Origin: Ignavibacteria bacterium | Lineage (GTDB): Bacteria; Bacteroidota; Ignavibacteria; Tepidaquicellales; Tepidaquicellaceae | Direction: 5' to 3' | DNA length: 64,000 bases | NCBI GenBank assembly: GCA_016716125.1 | Contig: JADJWZ010000007.1 | Location: 137,287-201,286 of the forward strand | Shown here: one piece after another, positions 27,127-36,782 of the stretch | Position numbering within the stretch: the stretch's first letter is position 1 | Layout: every line of letters starts with the position of its first letter | Position numbers and translations under genes: made by a program | Notes under the pieces: generated by a model | What the model saw: only the letters and a program-made list of their open reading frames with translations | What the model was told of the DNA's origin: nothing | Databases searched by the model: none

Positions 27127-28554
27127 TTAAGTAAGCTGATATTCCGCCATATACATTACGGCTTTCAGAAATTTTAGAATTCTCGAAGGAGCTTCGGGAT
27201 CATTTATAGACCAGTCATAAATTTCCGAACCGTCAAGCAATACAAGCAGCAGACTGCTTTTCTGCTTTGCTGACAGTTTATGCCTGACGAGATGTTCGCA
27301 CATTTGATCGACTAATAAGACGGCGTCATTTGGATTGGTAAATGAATTTGCAAATGCAAGCGGATCAACGGAAAAACCTGTCGGAGTGTTATCCTTTTTT
27401 AATCCTGTTATAATGCTTTCGAGAAAAGATGATCTGACCGGAAGAGTCAATGTATTTAACCAGTCGCGAAATCCTTTCCAGCCCTGAACATTCGGGGGGA
27501 AAAATAATAACTGCCCGGCTGTTGAACTTTCAGTGGAGATATATCTGAAATGCGCATTCAGATTAATTACATTCAGTGTGATATTCATCTGTCTTACTGC
27601 GCTCAAAAATACTTCTACAGGTGATTTATAAATTGAATTGATAACATTTTCAGAAAAGAAAAGCTGACTTTTTAAAATTGTTTTGAGTAATGGTTCGAGT
27701 TCATAATCATTGCTTCTTAACATGTCCGCCATCTCATTTATCACAGGCATTGCATAAGACATATCTTCTTTCTGATTTATAAAATTTCTGTATATCTTTG
27801 TGCAAAAAGTAATAGCTGTCTGATGCTGACTGAAAATAATATCGGCGATATCTTCATCATCAAAATTTCCTGTCTGACCGAGAAAAGTCTTTTGACCGTT
27901 ATCATGCCTGTTAGGTATGAACTGTGAAGTTAAGCCGTTAATGATCCAGCCGGTAAGCGCTCTCGCGCCTTCCTGAACGTCAGTCTCAGTATAATGACCA
28001 ATCCCGATTGTGAATAATTCAAGCAGCTCTCTTGAATAATTTTCATTCGGATTATTTACTGTGCTTAACCTTCCGTCAAGATAATAAAGCATTGCAGGAT
28101 CTCTCGTAACCTGTTTGGTAAGATTTTTAAAATTTCCGAAAGCATTTGTCCTGAAGAGAGTATTCTGAATATACATGTGCTGGGGAATCTTCACTACTGT
28201 TCCTTCCGATGTGAAATGATTATGCCAGAAGAATGTCATCCTTTCTCTGAAAGAAACGGGCTGTTGATAAATTACTTTCAGCCACCAGTAAGGAAGCGCT
28301 CTCATCCTCTGTCCGTTCTGAGGATCCTGATAATTCGGCGGATCCGTGATCCAGGTGCCGGGAGGTTCCGGAAGCGGTAAACTCTGAAAAAGCAGGTCAA
28401 CGCATTCTCCGGGCGTAAATGAAAGTAAGCTGTTTACATCTGAAACTTTTGCTCCGAAAGTTGTTCTGCCGAGTAAGTGTGTGATGAGTCTTTTATTCCA
28501 TGGCCGGGAAGGCGCGGGTATATATGGATCTAATAAACCTGTAGAAAGTTTCAT
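27127..28554 (-). CDS. DUF1800 family protein
   Basis: 475 residues. Family motifs in order: 'ITHLLGRTTFGAKVSDV' (about 24-40), 'RERMTFFWHNHFTSEGTVVK' (104-123), 'ENYSRELLELFTIGIGHYTE' (about 169-188) and 'DVQEGARALTGWI'. No signal peptide is visible at the chosen ATG, unlike its partner DUF1501, which carries a Tat-like signal. Either the pair is exported together or the real start was missed. Mostly helical; molecular function unknown. It is first in a two-gene unit. Confidence 0.9.
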   Translation of the reverse strand: MKLSTGLLDPYIPAPSRPWNKRLITHLLGRTTFGAKVSDVNSLLSFTPGECVDLLFQSLPLPEPPGTWITDPPNYQDPQNGQRMRALPYWWLKVIYQQPVSFRERMTFFWHNHFTSEGTVVKIPQHMYIQNTLFRTNAFGNFKNLTKQVTRDPAMLYYLDGRLSTVNNPNENYSRELLELFTIGIGHYTETDVQEGARALTGWIINGLTSQFIPNRHDNGQKTFLGQTGNFDDEDIADIIFSQHQTAITFCTKIYRNFINQKEDMSYAMPVINEMADMLRSNDYELEPLLKTILKSQLFFSENVINSIYKSPVEVFLSAVRQMNITLNVINLNAHFRYISTESSTAGQLLFFPPNVQGWKGFRDWLNTLTLPVRSSFLESIITGLKKDNTPTGFSVDPLAFANSFTNPNDAVLLVDQMCEHLVRHKLSAKQKSSLLLVLLDGSEIYDWSINDPEAPSRILKFLKAVMYMAEYQLT

Positions 28555-28714
28555 AGCTGAAAACTTTAAGTTTAATAAAGTAACTATTCAAAGACAGTAT
28601 TAGCGCGAGAAAAGTTTAATTTAGCAATAAAGGATTATATATTCAATAACCCTGAATACTGCATACATAAAATTTCCATATCAGTATTTTGTGTTTTAAA
28701 AAAGAGAATAAAAA

Positions 28715-28742
28715 AAAGCCCGCTCTGATGAACGGGCTTTTT
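28715..28742 (-). terminator. Intrinsic terminator of the BNR/sialidase-like gene
   Basis: AAAGCCCG (28715-28722) pairs with CGGGCTTT (28733-28740), 10-nt loop, with A/T tracts on both sides so it can act on either strand. It lies 25 nt after the stop codon at 28767 and is nearly the same sequence as the element at 24510-24535. Confidence 0.87.
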
Positions 28743-28766
28743 GTGTTTCGAATGAAAATTTATTTA

Positions 28767-30773
28767 TTATTTTATCAGCATAAATTTCTTTGCATCAGTA
28801 AATTCGTTTGTTTCCATTCTGTAGAAGTAAACGCCGCTGTTAAGATCTGCAGCATTTAATGAATAAGAATATGTACCTGCATTCAATTCACTGTTGACAA
28901 GCTCTCTCACCAGTTTACCGTTTATGTCGTAGATGCTTAGTTTTACAGGTGTGTTTTTTGCTATGTCAAATTTTATTGATGTAACAGGATTGAACGGGTT
29001 TGGATAATTTTGTGATAATGAGAAACTTTCCGGAATACCTGTTTCATTTGCAACGAGTCCGACAAGTCCGACTGTCAGCGCAACCGTTCTTTTATGAACA
29101 GGCGTGCCGTTTGATCCTGCAGAAGTTAATGTAACCGTATATGCTCCGGGCGTTGTATTCGGAGCAGCATTGACTCTTACATCGAGCGAATCAGGATAAG
29201 CGCTTAATGTATTTCCGTTTGGAAATGAAACTGTAAGCGCTCCGCTTGCGGGTGCAGGAGTTACTTCGGCTGTAAATGTTGTTACATCAGTATAAAGTTT
29301 TACCGCAGGTACTACAGCTTTGAAATTCGTTACATTTGAATTGTTAATACTTACTGCAGTTGGATTAACTTTTAATGCGTAATCGGGAAAGTAAGCTCCG
29401 ATGTTTTTATAATTTCCCTGTCTTCCGTCATACCACACTGAATAAGAAGTTTTCTCATTTGCAGTCATACCGTCATAGTCACCTCTGTAGCAGTTTGAAT
29501 TTGGTGAACATGCAGGCGTTGGATAAGTCCATGCCTGTGTAGTAAGTTTCTGATTAGGCGCGAATGTTGTTCCGCCGTCATCAGTATAGGTAGCGTAAAC
29601 ATTCACCTGATATGTTGCCGGATTTTCTCTTGTGTCATACCATTTTATATAAAGTCTTCCTGTTTCTTTTTCACACCAGATAGCCGGAAACCACTGATCA
29701 CTCAGCTCCGGATTGGGATTGTCGTTAACTGTAATCCTTTGAGACCATGTTAATGCCTGATCATCGGAATATTGAAGGATTATGTCGGGCTTATTTCCAT
29801 TTCCGACCGGAACGTTTGACGCATATACTAAATATAGTCTTCCTCTGTTCGGACCGTAACTGTTATCCATTGCGATCATCGGATAAGGTCTTGTTCTGCC
29901 GTTGTTGATCACAAGTCTTCCGGCTGAATTTAATGTACCGACAAAACCTGCGACGTTTAAAGTTGTTTGCGTTGAGAATGTCGCCCCTCCGTCAGTAGAT
30001 TTGTGAAATACATAATTTACATTTGAAGAAGTCCCTGTGTTAGTAACATAAATAACGCAGCCGCCTTGTACATTTCCGTTTGGTCCTACCGCTATCATTA
30101 CGCCGGGAATATTATTAGAAGAATTGTAAGTTGTAGTCCAGTTCAAACCTCCGTTAGTGCTTCTTGAAAAATTACCCGGAGTGATAGCAGCATAAAGATA
30201 ATTTGCATAAGGACCATTCGTCTGATCCGCTGCCATTGTGTTTCTGTCATTACCGGAAACAGTGAGAACAGCAGGTCCGTAAGTCTGTCCTGCATTAGTG
30301 GAATTGTAAACATATTGTCCGTTAACACCTGAACCGTAATGCAGTACGCCAAGACTGTCCCATGCTGACCACGGATCGCAGCAGATAGAAGGATGATAAC
30401 TCGGATTGCTTAGAGTCCAGTCATGACCATTCCTTGTGTAATATGCATTCTGTCCGCTGCCGCCGTTTACCCCGAACTGCATTTCAAGCGGATTACGCGG
30501 ATTTGAAACAAGCATTTGTTCAGCGAAGTCCACACCGATTTCGAAATTATCAAAACCCTGTGCGTCTGTAATTATATCAAATGTTCCGTCACCTTCCGTA
30601 TAATGGGACAGAGCTTCTCTTGTAGGTCTGTCAATATGAGGATCGCTTTCATCATAGTTCAGAAAATAATTAATTCCTGAACCCTGGAAGATCTGTGTTC
30701 CCAAAAGAGCAAATACTATCAGCAATAAAAATCCGCTAACGCCGCTTTTGAAAAATTTGGAATAGTTTTTCAT
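28767..30773 (-). CDS. Secreted BNR/sialidase-like propeller protein with T9SS tail
   Basis: 668 residues. Signal/anchor segment about 12-28 ('GVSGFLLLIVFALLGTQIF'). The central part (about 65-460) contains several Asp-box-like turns, 'STNGGLNWTT', 'STDGGATFS', 'SDDQALTWSQ', 'TDDGGTTFAP', typical of sialidase/BNR propellers, and 'RLYIKWYDTREN'. An Ig-like segment follows (about 480-575, 'VTLTSAGSNGTPVHKRTVALTV'), then a Por tail with 'SQNYPNPFNPVTSI'. Catalytic sialidase residues cannot be confirmed, so binding or another glycosidase-like role is equally possible. Confidence 0.85.
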   Translation of the reverse strand: MKNYSKFFKSGVSGFLLLIVFALLGTQIFQGSGINYFLNYDESDPHIDRPTREALSHYTEGDGTFDIITDAQGFDNFEIGVDFAEQMLVSNPRNPLEMQFGVNGGSGQNAYYTRNGHDWTLSNPSYHPSICCDPWSAWDSLGVLHYGSGVNGQYVYNSTNAGQTYGPAVLTVSGNDRNTMAADQTNGPYANYLYAAITPGNFSRSTNGGLNWTTTYNSSNNIPGVMIAVGPNGNVQGGCVIYVTNTGTSSNVNYVFHKSTDGGATFSTQTTLNVAGFVGTLNSAGRLVINNGRTRPYPMIAMDNSYGPNRGRLYLVYASNVPVGNGNKPDIILQYSDDQALTWSQRITVNDNPNPELSDQWFPAIWCEKETGRLYIKWYDTRENPATYQVNVYATYTDDGGTTFAPNQKLTTQAWTYPTPACSPNSNCYRGDYDGMTANEKTSYSVWYDGRQGNYKNIGAYFPDYALKVNPTAVSINNSNVTNFKAVVPAVKLYTDVTTFTAEVTPAPASGALTVSFPNGNTLSAYPDSLDVRVNAAPNTTPGAYTVTLTSAGSNGTPVHKRTVALTVGLVGLVANETGIPESFSLSQNYPNPFNPVTSIKFDIAKNTPVKLSIYDINGKLVRELVNSELNAGTYSYSLNAADLNSGVYFYRMETNEFTDAKKFMLIK

Positions 30774-30905
30774 TGTATTATTTAAATTTAAAAAATTATT
30801 TTATAGTAAACAAAATAAAGTTATGACTTTTATTAATCAACTTAAAAAAATCATAAATTATTCTGCCTTTGCTGAAAATTTTTTCTTAAAATAAATTAAA
30901 AATAT

Positions 30906-32183
30906 TTGCTTAAATATATTTTAAAATTAAATTTACTTTTTATTGTTCTGTCCGGCTTATGCACTGCGCAGGACAACTGGGTCAGACAAAACAGTCCGGT
31001 AACAACTGCTTTATTTAATTGTGTCTTCACGGATTCGCTGAACGGATGGGCGGCCGGAGAGGAAGGCGTGATCATTCATACTTCTGACGGCGGAACTAAC
31101 TGGGTCATTCAGTCCAATCCCGTAAACTATTACATCAACGATATTTTTTTTATAAATAATAATACCGGCTGGTGTGTTTCAAATGAATTTCTTTTAAACG
31201 GTACAACATTAATCAGGACAACCAACGGCGGAAACAACTGGATTGCAGAAAGCTTTCCGGATTCTTCTGTATTCTTCCGGACAATTTATTTCCTCGATTC
31301 TCTGAACGGCTATCTTGCCGGATTTTTCGGGAAAATTTATAAAACTACTAACGGAGGAGAAGACTGGTTTCCAACGTTCGTAGATACATCAAACTATTCA
31401 CAGTATCCTATTAACAGAATTGAATTTCTGAATGCGCAGACAGGGTTTGCGTGCGGAGGTATCATTGACATTGCCGGCGTGCTATGGAGCACGTTTGATT
31501 CCGGTCTTACATGGACTGCGAGGGATCATGCCGCTGAACCATTTTATGATATGCTGCTTACAAATGAAGACAGATTGTTTGCAGTGGGAGGCGACTTTGA
31601 ATACGGTACGCAGTTTATTCTTTCTACCAACAGCGGAGTAAACTGGAACTATACTTCACTCGCATATTTCGGTCAGGGTCAGTCAATTGATTTCAGAACT
31701 AAAAGTGAGATCTGGATGCCGCTCGGATTTTCGGGAGCGTGGGCTTTCTCAAATGATACCGGATATACGTGGACAACCTTTCCGGCAACTGACAACGTTT
31801 CTCTGAATTCAATTACCTTTACCGATTCGCTTCACGGATGGGCTGTTGGAAATTTCGGCGCTATTCTTAAATATGTTCATAATTTAGTTAGTGTAATATC
31901 TGATGAGAATTCATTGCCAGGTGAATATTACCTGTCACAAAATTTCCCGAATCCGTTTAATCCGGTAACGGTAATTAAATTTTCTATTCCGAAGTCAGGC
32001 AAAGCGGAGCTGAAAGTATATGACGCAAAAGGAAGTGAAGTGAGCGTATTGCTTAATGACAATTTAAGCGCAGGCAGTTATGAATACAGATTTGATGCGG
32101 CGGGTCTTCCAAGCGGAGTATATTTTTATACTTTTAGATCAGGAGAATATGTTGAGTCGAAAAGAATGATCCTGCTGAAATGA
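30906..32183 (+). CDS. Secreted Ycf48-like propeller protein with T9SS tail
   Basis: 425 residues from a TTG start. Signal peptide ends 'LSGLCTAQ'. At least five repeats of the type 'SLNGWAAGEEGVIIHTSDGG' / 'SLNGYLAGFFGKIYKTTNGG' / 'TGFACGG...TFDSGLTWTA' fit the Ycf48/BNR propeller. The Por tail (about 345-425, 'SQNFPNPFNPVTVI') marks it for type IX secretion. It is divergent from the sialidase-like gene, with about 130 nt between them, and convergent with the glycosyltransferase, only 4 nt away. Such proteins are common in this phylum; no specific role is evident. Confidence 0.85.
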   Translation: MLKYILKLNLLFIVLSGLCTAQDNWVRQNSPVTTALFNCVFTDSLNGWAAGEEGVIIHTSDGGTNWVIQSNPVNYYINDIFFINNNTGWCVSNEFLLNGTTLIRTTNGGNNWIAESFPDSSVFFRTIYFLDSLNGYLAGFFGKIYKTTNGGEDWFPTFVDTSNYSQYPINRIEFLNAQTGFACGGIIDIAGVLWSTFDSGLTWTARDHAAEPFYDMLLTNEDRLFAVGGDFEYGTQFILSTNSGVNWNYTSLAYFGQGQSIDFRTKSEIWMPLGFSGAWAFSNDTGYTWTTFPATDNVSLNSITFTDSLHGWAVGNFGAILKYVHNLVSVISDENSLPGEYYLSQNFPNPFNPVTVIKFSIPKSGKAELKVYDAKGSEVSVLLNDNLSAGSYEYRFDAAGLPSGVYFYTFRSGEYVESKRMILLK

Positions 32184-32187
32184 TATC

Positions 32188-34494
32188 CTAAAAATAATTA
32201 AACACCCAGTTAAGAAACTGATCTCCCTGGTATCTTTGCGAAAAGAAAACCTGCAGTCCGTTTCTCATAAGCAGTCTGTAAATGTTTGCGCCGGACATCT
32301 GAACTATCTTGTTGTAATCGGAATCAGGAAACATTGCTATCACGGTTCCCAGATTATAACTTACAAAAATTTTACTCTCAGCTTTCTGAACAGGTTTTTT
32401 ACGGACAGTGATGATTGTATCCGCGATTATATTGCTTCCCGCAATAACCGTATCTTCCTCATCTTCCGCCGGAGGAATATATAAACTGTCAGATTTATAA
32501 ACCGTCAGATCTCTTTTTGTTTTATTATCTATCACTCTGACGTCAAGCTTATAGACTCCGCCGTCAAAAGGCGACTGCTTATATTTCTTAGAGTAATTCA
32601 GTATCGCAAAAGGTTTCAATACAATTATATTCATAACATTATTATTCTCTATCATCTCTTCTATATTTCTGTCAGAAAAAATTCTGTAAAATGCGGAATA
32701 CACAACAGAATCATTTTCGGCTTTTCTCAGATCCAGCGCCGTGTAATATCTTTCGTATTCCATCTCGGAATAATTCAGACTGTCGATGATATTCGGATCA
32801 GCAGCGCCCCAGTTTAATATTACTGTCTGCGGATTCAGTCCGAAATTAGTATTGTCTATCGTAAAGTTTTTCAGGGCGATAAGTTTGTTGAAATTTATTA
32901 CGTCGGGATTTTCATTAAGCTGAATTACATTATTAGGCAGTAATGAAATAGAGTTTGTATGAAACTCGCTTTCCTTTTCAACTAAATAAAATAATTTGTA
33001 ATCGCCGATGTATTCGCTTTTGTAACTTAGTTTTTTAAGCTTATCAGAGTAACTGTCGCTTTTGACAATTGCAAGTTTTATGTTATTCTTTTCAAGATAG
33101 TTTTTCATTTCAAGAAGATTAAGATCTTCCTGCGACGAACCTTTGTCCTTCCTGACTTTTCTCTCGCTTATAACGGCTGAAGGAATATCTCCGAGTATAA
33201 ACTTTGACGGATCGTTTGACAGCGCCTGCACGGCAAACACATCAAAGTATCCCTGAATCTCTTCGAAATAAATCTTACCTGTCTCTCCGAAATATTTTTT
33301 TTCATCAAACTCCCTGATGATCTTTCCGACTTCAAACGTATCTTCCCTGAACGGCTGCGGATAATAAAAGCTCCAGACAATATTTATAAGAATTACAATA
33401 ACAGCGAAAGATATTGTAAGAAATTTTTTGAACTCAAATGACTGTTTTACGGCAAACGGAATAAAAAACAATGCGTTGATCACAATGTATCTGGATATCA
33501 TGTTCGTACCGCCGGTGCCGAATATTCCCTGAATTATCAAAAGAGAAAGTTCAAGAATATTAAAAAGCAGAAATATTTTCACGGCGGTTATGCCCGGAGT
33601 CTTCAGGACGTCAAGTATGCATTTAAGCGAAAAGAATGTAGTGATCGGCGCTATGAAAAATATGAACGTCGGATACTGCACAAGTCTCTGCATAAATCCC
33701 GCAGTATTAAAAGTCTTGAATATTTTAGTAGTTTCCTCGGCGAAGAAAAAAACATTACTATGATCGATATAATTCTGAATCAGCCACCATGCAATTGTAA
33801 AAACCGAGATAAGAGAAATTAAGAAATTCATCAGTATTACTTTTGTAAGCTTTTTCTCCTTGAGCAGATCAAGCAGCGTGAGCAGAATAAATACTGCGCT
33901 GAAAAGCCAGCCCTCGTATCGGAAAACATTTGAGAATGCGAACATTAAAGCCGATAGTAACAGCATGAAATTGCTTCTTCCGAAGAATCTCCATTTAAGA
34001 AAAAAATAAATCCCCGCCGTAACAAAAAAGAAGAACACTGATTCGGGAAGTCCCGAGACGCTAAGCCAGACCTGAAACGGAAAGAATATAAAAATTAATG
34101 CTGATACGAATGCAATCCTTTTATCAAAACATATCTCAGCTATTTTGTAGAAAAAAATTACATTGGCTGCTGAAAAAATTATGTTAACAATTGTAGCGGC
34201 GAGAAAAAGATCCTTAACGAAGATCATCACAAAACCGTTTATCCAGAAATGCGGAGTAAGCCAGACGCCGGAGTCTATAACAGGTCTTTGCAGCCATTCG
34301 AAAGATTTCACTGTGCGGCAGAAGTCGTCAGCTGACAGCCACCTGTAGCCCGATCCCAGAATTATCATCTGAAAAATAAATTTTATGATGATAAGAAAAA
34401 GGATCTGAGTAAAGCTGCTTGACAGAAAATGATTTATGAAAGTTCTGACTTTACCGCTGAAACTAAGGGTTTTATTTTCCGCTGTTAATTCCAA
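32188..34494 (-). CDS. GT-C fold membrane glycosyltransferase-like protein
   Basis: 768 residues. About ten membrane helices fill residues 25-390; the first outer loop has an acidic pair, Asp56-Asp57 in 'WLSADDFCRTV', the position of the catalytic acid in GT-C (ArnT/PMT-like) enzymes. 'FFPFQVWLSVSGLPESVFFF' is a typical family stretch. Residues 400-768 form a soluble, beta-rich domain with no clear match, ending 'FLNWVFNYF'. Such enzymes transfer sugars from polyprenyl phosphate to lipids or proteins on the periplasmic side. Co-directional with, and 14 nt downstream of, the histidine kinase gene. Confidence 0.78.
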   Translation of the reverse strand: MELTAENKTLSFSGKVRTFINHFLSSSFTQILFLIIIKFIFQMIILGSGYRWLSADDFCRTVKSFEWLQRPVIDSGVWLTPHFWINGFVMIFVKDLFLAATIVNIIFSAANVIFFYKIAEICFDKRIAFVSALIFIFFPFQVWLSVSGLPESVFFFFVTAGIYFFLKWRFFGRSNFMLLLSALMFAFSNVFRYEGWLFSAVFILLTLLDLLKEKKLTKVILMNFLISLISVFTIAWWLIQNYIDHSNVFFFAEETTKIFKTFNTAGFMQRLVQYPTFIFFIAPITTFFSLKCILDVLKTPGITAVKIFLLFNILELSLLIIQGIFGTGGTNMISRYIVINALFFIPFAVKQSFEFKKFLTISFAVIVILINIVWSFYYPQPFREDTFEVGKIIREFDEKKYFGETGKIYFEEIQGYFDVFAVQALSNDPSKFILGDIPSAVISERKVRKDKGSSQEDLNLLEMKNYLEKNNIKLAIVKSDSYSDKLKKLSYKSEYIGDYKLFYLVEKESEFHTNSISLLPNNVIQLNENPDVINFNKLIALKNFTIDNTNFGLNPQTVILNWGAADPNIIDSLNYSEMEYERYYTALDLRKAENDSVVYSAFYRIFSDRNIEEMIENNNVMNIIVLKPFAILNYSKKYKQSPFDGGVYKLDVRVIDNKTKRDLTVYKSDSLYIPPAEDEEDTVIAGSNIIADTIITVRKKPVQKAESKIFVSYNLGTVIAMFPDSDYNKIVQMSGANIYRLLMRNGLQVFFSQRYQGDQFLNWVFNYF

Positions 34495-34508
34495 ATAGAA
34501 TTTAATTC

Positions 34509-35717
34509 TTATTTATTATGTAATTTTATTCTGAATGTAGTGCCTTTCCCGACTGTTGATTCGAGCACCAGTAATTTTCCTTTGTGATAATCCTCGATGA
34601 TCCTTTTCGAAAGACTCAGCCCAAGTCCCCATCCTCTGGTTTTGGTAGAATATCCGGGTCTGAAAATGTCTTTCTTGAACTTCGTGTCAATGCCTTTTCC
34701 GCTATCGGTCACATCAATGATCACCTCGCTTCCGACTGCAGAAATATTGATTATTATAAATCCGTCGGTTCTCTCCATTGCGTCAATTGCATTCTTGATC
34801 AGATTTTCTATAACCCATTCAAAAAGATCCTTATTAATGTTTGCATATATTTCATTCGGACTGTTTATGGAAATTTCAACCTTCTTCTTTTGACTGCCGT
34901 CCGCACTGACGAGTGTCGGTATTCTCTTTTCAAAATATTCAGTTACTTTTCCAATGACTGCCGTTACGTTTTCCTCTACAAGTTTTGGCTGAGAACCTAT
35001 CTTGGAAAATCTGCCGGCAATTTTCCCCAATTTATCTACATCGTTACTGATCTCGTTTGTTGTTTCAATAAGTTCAGGAGTCTGCGGTTCAACATTTTTC
35101 AGCATTTCAATCCAGCCCATCAGAGATGAAAGGGGCGTGCCGAGCTGATGAGCAGTTTCCCTCGATAGTCCGACCCAGATATTACTCTGTTCATTTTTTT
35201 TAATGTATGAAAATCCGATATAACCGAGGAAGACAAAAATGATCGCCGTGATGAGCTCAAACACCGGCAGAAGTTTGAGTTCGGTCACAAGTCCCGACTG
35301 TCCGTAATGAACATAATTTAAAATTACGGAATCCTTATAAGATACTATGATCGGCGGATTTATTTCATCCATCTCTCTTGCGATCTTCATAAGATATTCT
35401 TTTTTCTTATTTTCCGGCATCGTTGTATCGTATTCTACATTCTTAGTAAGAATAATTTCCTTCTGATCCCTGTCCGTAGCAATGATCGGAAAATTTATCT
35501 GCGGAAGTATCTGATCAAAAATAAATCCGTATTCGCCGGATGAATTATCGTCATTGGCGAGATACTCCATTGATTTCGCATACAGCCCTGCAATGTCCCG
35601 CTCTCTGTTTTGAATTCGCTGAGCGAGAATCTGAGTATAGATTAAAATAACCATTGCAATGACAACGCCGATCGTGATCAGCGCTATCTTTATATTAAAT
35701 GAGCCGAATTTATTCAT
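34509..35717 (-). CDS. Membrane sensor histidine kinase
   Basis: 402 residues. Two membrane helices (about 11-31 and 150-171) enclose a periplasmic sensor of about 118 residues. The dimerisation motif 'SRETAHQLGTPLSSLMGW' holds the phospho-acceptor His190; the catalytic part has the N-box 'ENLIKNAIDAM' (304-314), G1 'DSGKGI' (338-343) and G2 'GWGLGLSLSKRI' (362-373). The 'HQLGTPLSS' variant of the H-box is common in this phylum. No response regulator is next to it, so it is an orphan here. It may share a transcript with the glycosyltransferase gene. Confidence 0.94.
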   Translation of the reverse strand: MNKFGSFNIKIALITIGVVIAMVILIYTQILAQRIQNRERDIAGLYAKSMEYLANDDNSSGEYGFIFDQILPQINFPIIATDRDQKEIILTKNVEYDTTMPENKKKEYLMKIAREMDEINPPIIVSYKDSVILNYVHYGQSGLVTELKLLPVFELITAIIFVFLGYIGFSYIKKNEQSNIWVGLSRETAHQLGTPLSSLMGWIEMLKNVEPQTPELIETTNEISNDVDKLGKIAGRFSKIGSQPKLVEENVTAVIGKVTEYFEKRIPTLVSADGSQKKKVEISINSPNEIYANINKDLFEWVIENLIKNAIDAMERTDGFIIINISAVGSEVIIDVTDSGKGIDTKFKKDIFRPGYSTKTRGWGLGLSLSKRIIEDYHKGKLLVLESTVGKGTTFRIKLHNK

Positions 35718-35777
35718 TAAGCTAAGAGTTTCGTTTTAATATATTGTATAAAAATACTTATTTAAATTTATTAATTA

Positions 35778-36773
35778 TTGTCTAAAAAAGTTTTAATACT
35801 TTCGGCGTTAACAATTTCTTTGTTAATAATGTTTTTGTATGCGCTGACACTCGGAAGCGCTGACATACCGGTTTCCGGAATATTTAAACTTTTTTCCGAA
35901 GGCAATGAATCCTCAAAGGACATAATTCTCAACATCAGACTTCCGAGAATTCTGAACTCAATGATAGTCGGCGCGTCGCTTTCCTGTTCAGGAATGATAC
36001 TTCAGTCAATGCTGAGAAACAGTCTAGCCGAACCCGGACTGCTCGGCATTTCAGCAGGCGCAGGTCTTGGAGCGATTCTTACTTTTATTCTGCCGGTAAG
36101 TTTTTCATTTTTACTTATTACTCCTGTATCATTTATCTTTGCAATATTAACAACACTTATGATCTTTTTCTTTGCAAAAGGATTCAGAAGAAAGAACAGT
36201 AATTTCATTTCATCCAACAAGATCATACTTGCAGGAATTGCGGTAAGCGCCTTCATATCTTCGATCAACGGACTTCTTCTTCTTTTATCCGGGAGTTCGG
36301 TCATGCAGATAATTTACTGGCTGAACGGCGGATTATCGGGAAGGGGATGGAATGAATTCAATCTCGGAATATTCTTTGCCGCCGCCGGTGTCACCGGAGC
36401 TTTTCTTATTTCAAAGGATCTGAATGTTTTAAATCTAAGCGAAGAGCTTGCTGTTTCGCTCGGACTTGATCTGAAAAAATTTCAGAAGATATGTATAATA
36501 CTTTCATCAGTGCTTGCAGCAACGGCTGTCTCCATTGCAGGTATAATCAGTTTCGTCGGACTGATAGTTCCGAATCTTTCGAAACTTCTGATAGGAAATG
36601 ATCACAGATATTCCGTTCCGTGTACAGTAATTCTCGGCGCATTATTTTTACTTACAGCGGATACGGTTTCGAGAATGGTGATTGCGCCTTCGGAAATACC
36701 CGTCGGCATTGTAACTTCGCTTATCGGCGCGCCGGTATTTATCTGGCTGATATTCAGAAAAAATAAAAACTGA
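35778..36773 (+). CDS. FecCD/BtuC-family ABC importer permease
   Basis: 331 residues from a TTG start; no better start is visible. About nine membrane helices. Family motifs: 'IRLPRILNSMIVGASLSCSG', 'LRNSLAEPGLLGISAGAGLG', 'SFVGLIVPNLSKLLIGNDHR' (the ATPase-coupling loop) and 'EIPVGIVTSLIGAPVFIWLI'. It imports an iron siderophore, haem or cobalamin. Neither the ATPase nor the binding protein is adjacent, which is unusual. mnmE follows after 9 nt. Confidence 0.92.
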   Translation: MSKKVLILSALTISLLIMFLYALTLGSADIPVSGIFKLFSEGNESSKDIILNIRLPRILNSMIVGASLSCSGMILQSMLRNSLAEPGLLGISAGAGLGAILTFILPVSFSFLLITPVSFIFAILTTLMIFFFAKGFRRKNSNFISSNKIILAGIAVSAFISSINGLLLLLSGSSVMQIIYWLNGGLSGRGWNEFNLGIFFAAAGVTGAFLISKDLNVLNLSEELAVSLGLDLKKFQKICIILSSVLAATAVSIAGIISFVGLIVPNLSKLLIGNDHRYSVPCTVILGALFLLTADTVSRMVIAPSEIPVGIVTSLIGAPVFIWLIFRKNKN

Positions 36774-36782
36774 ATCTGAAGA

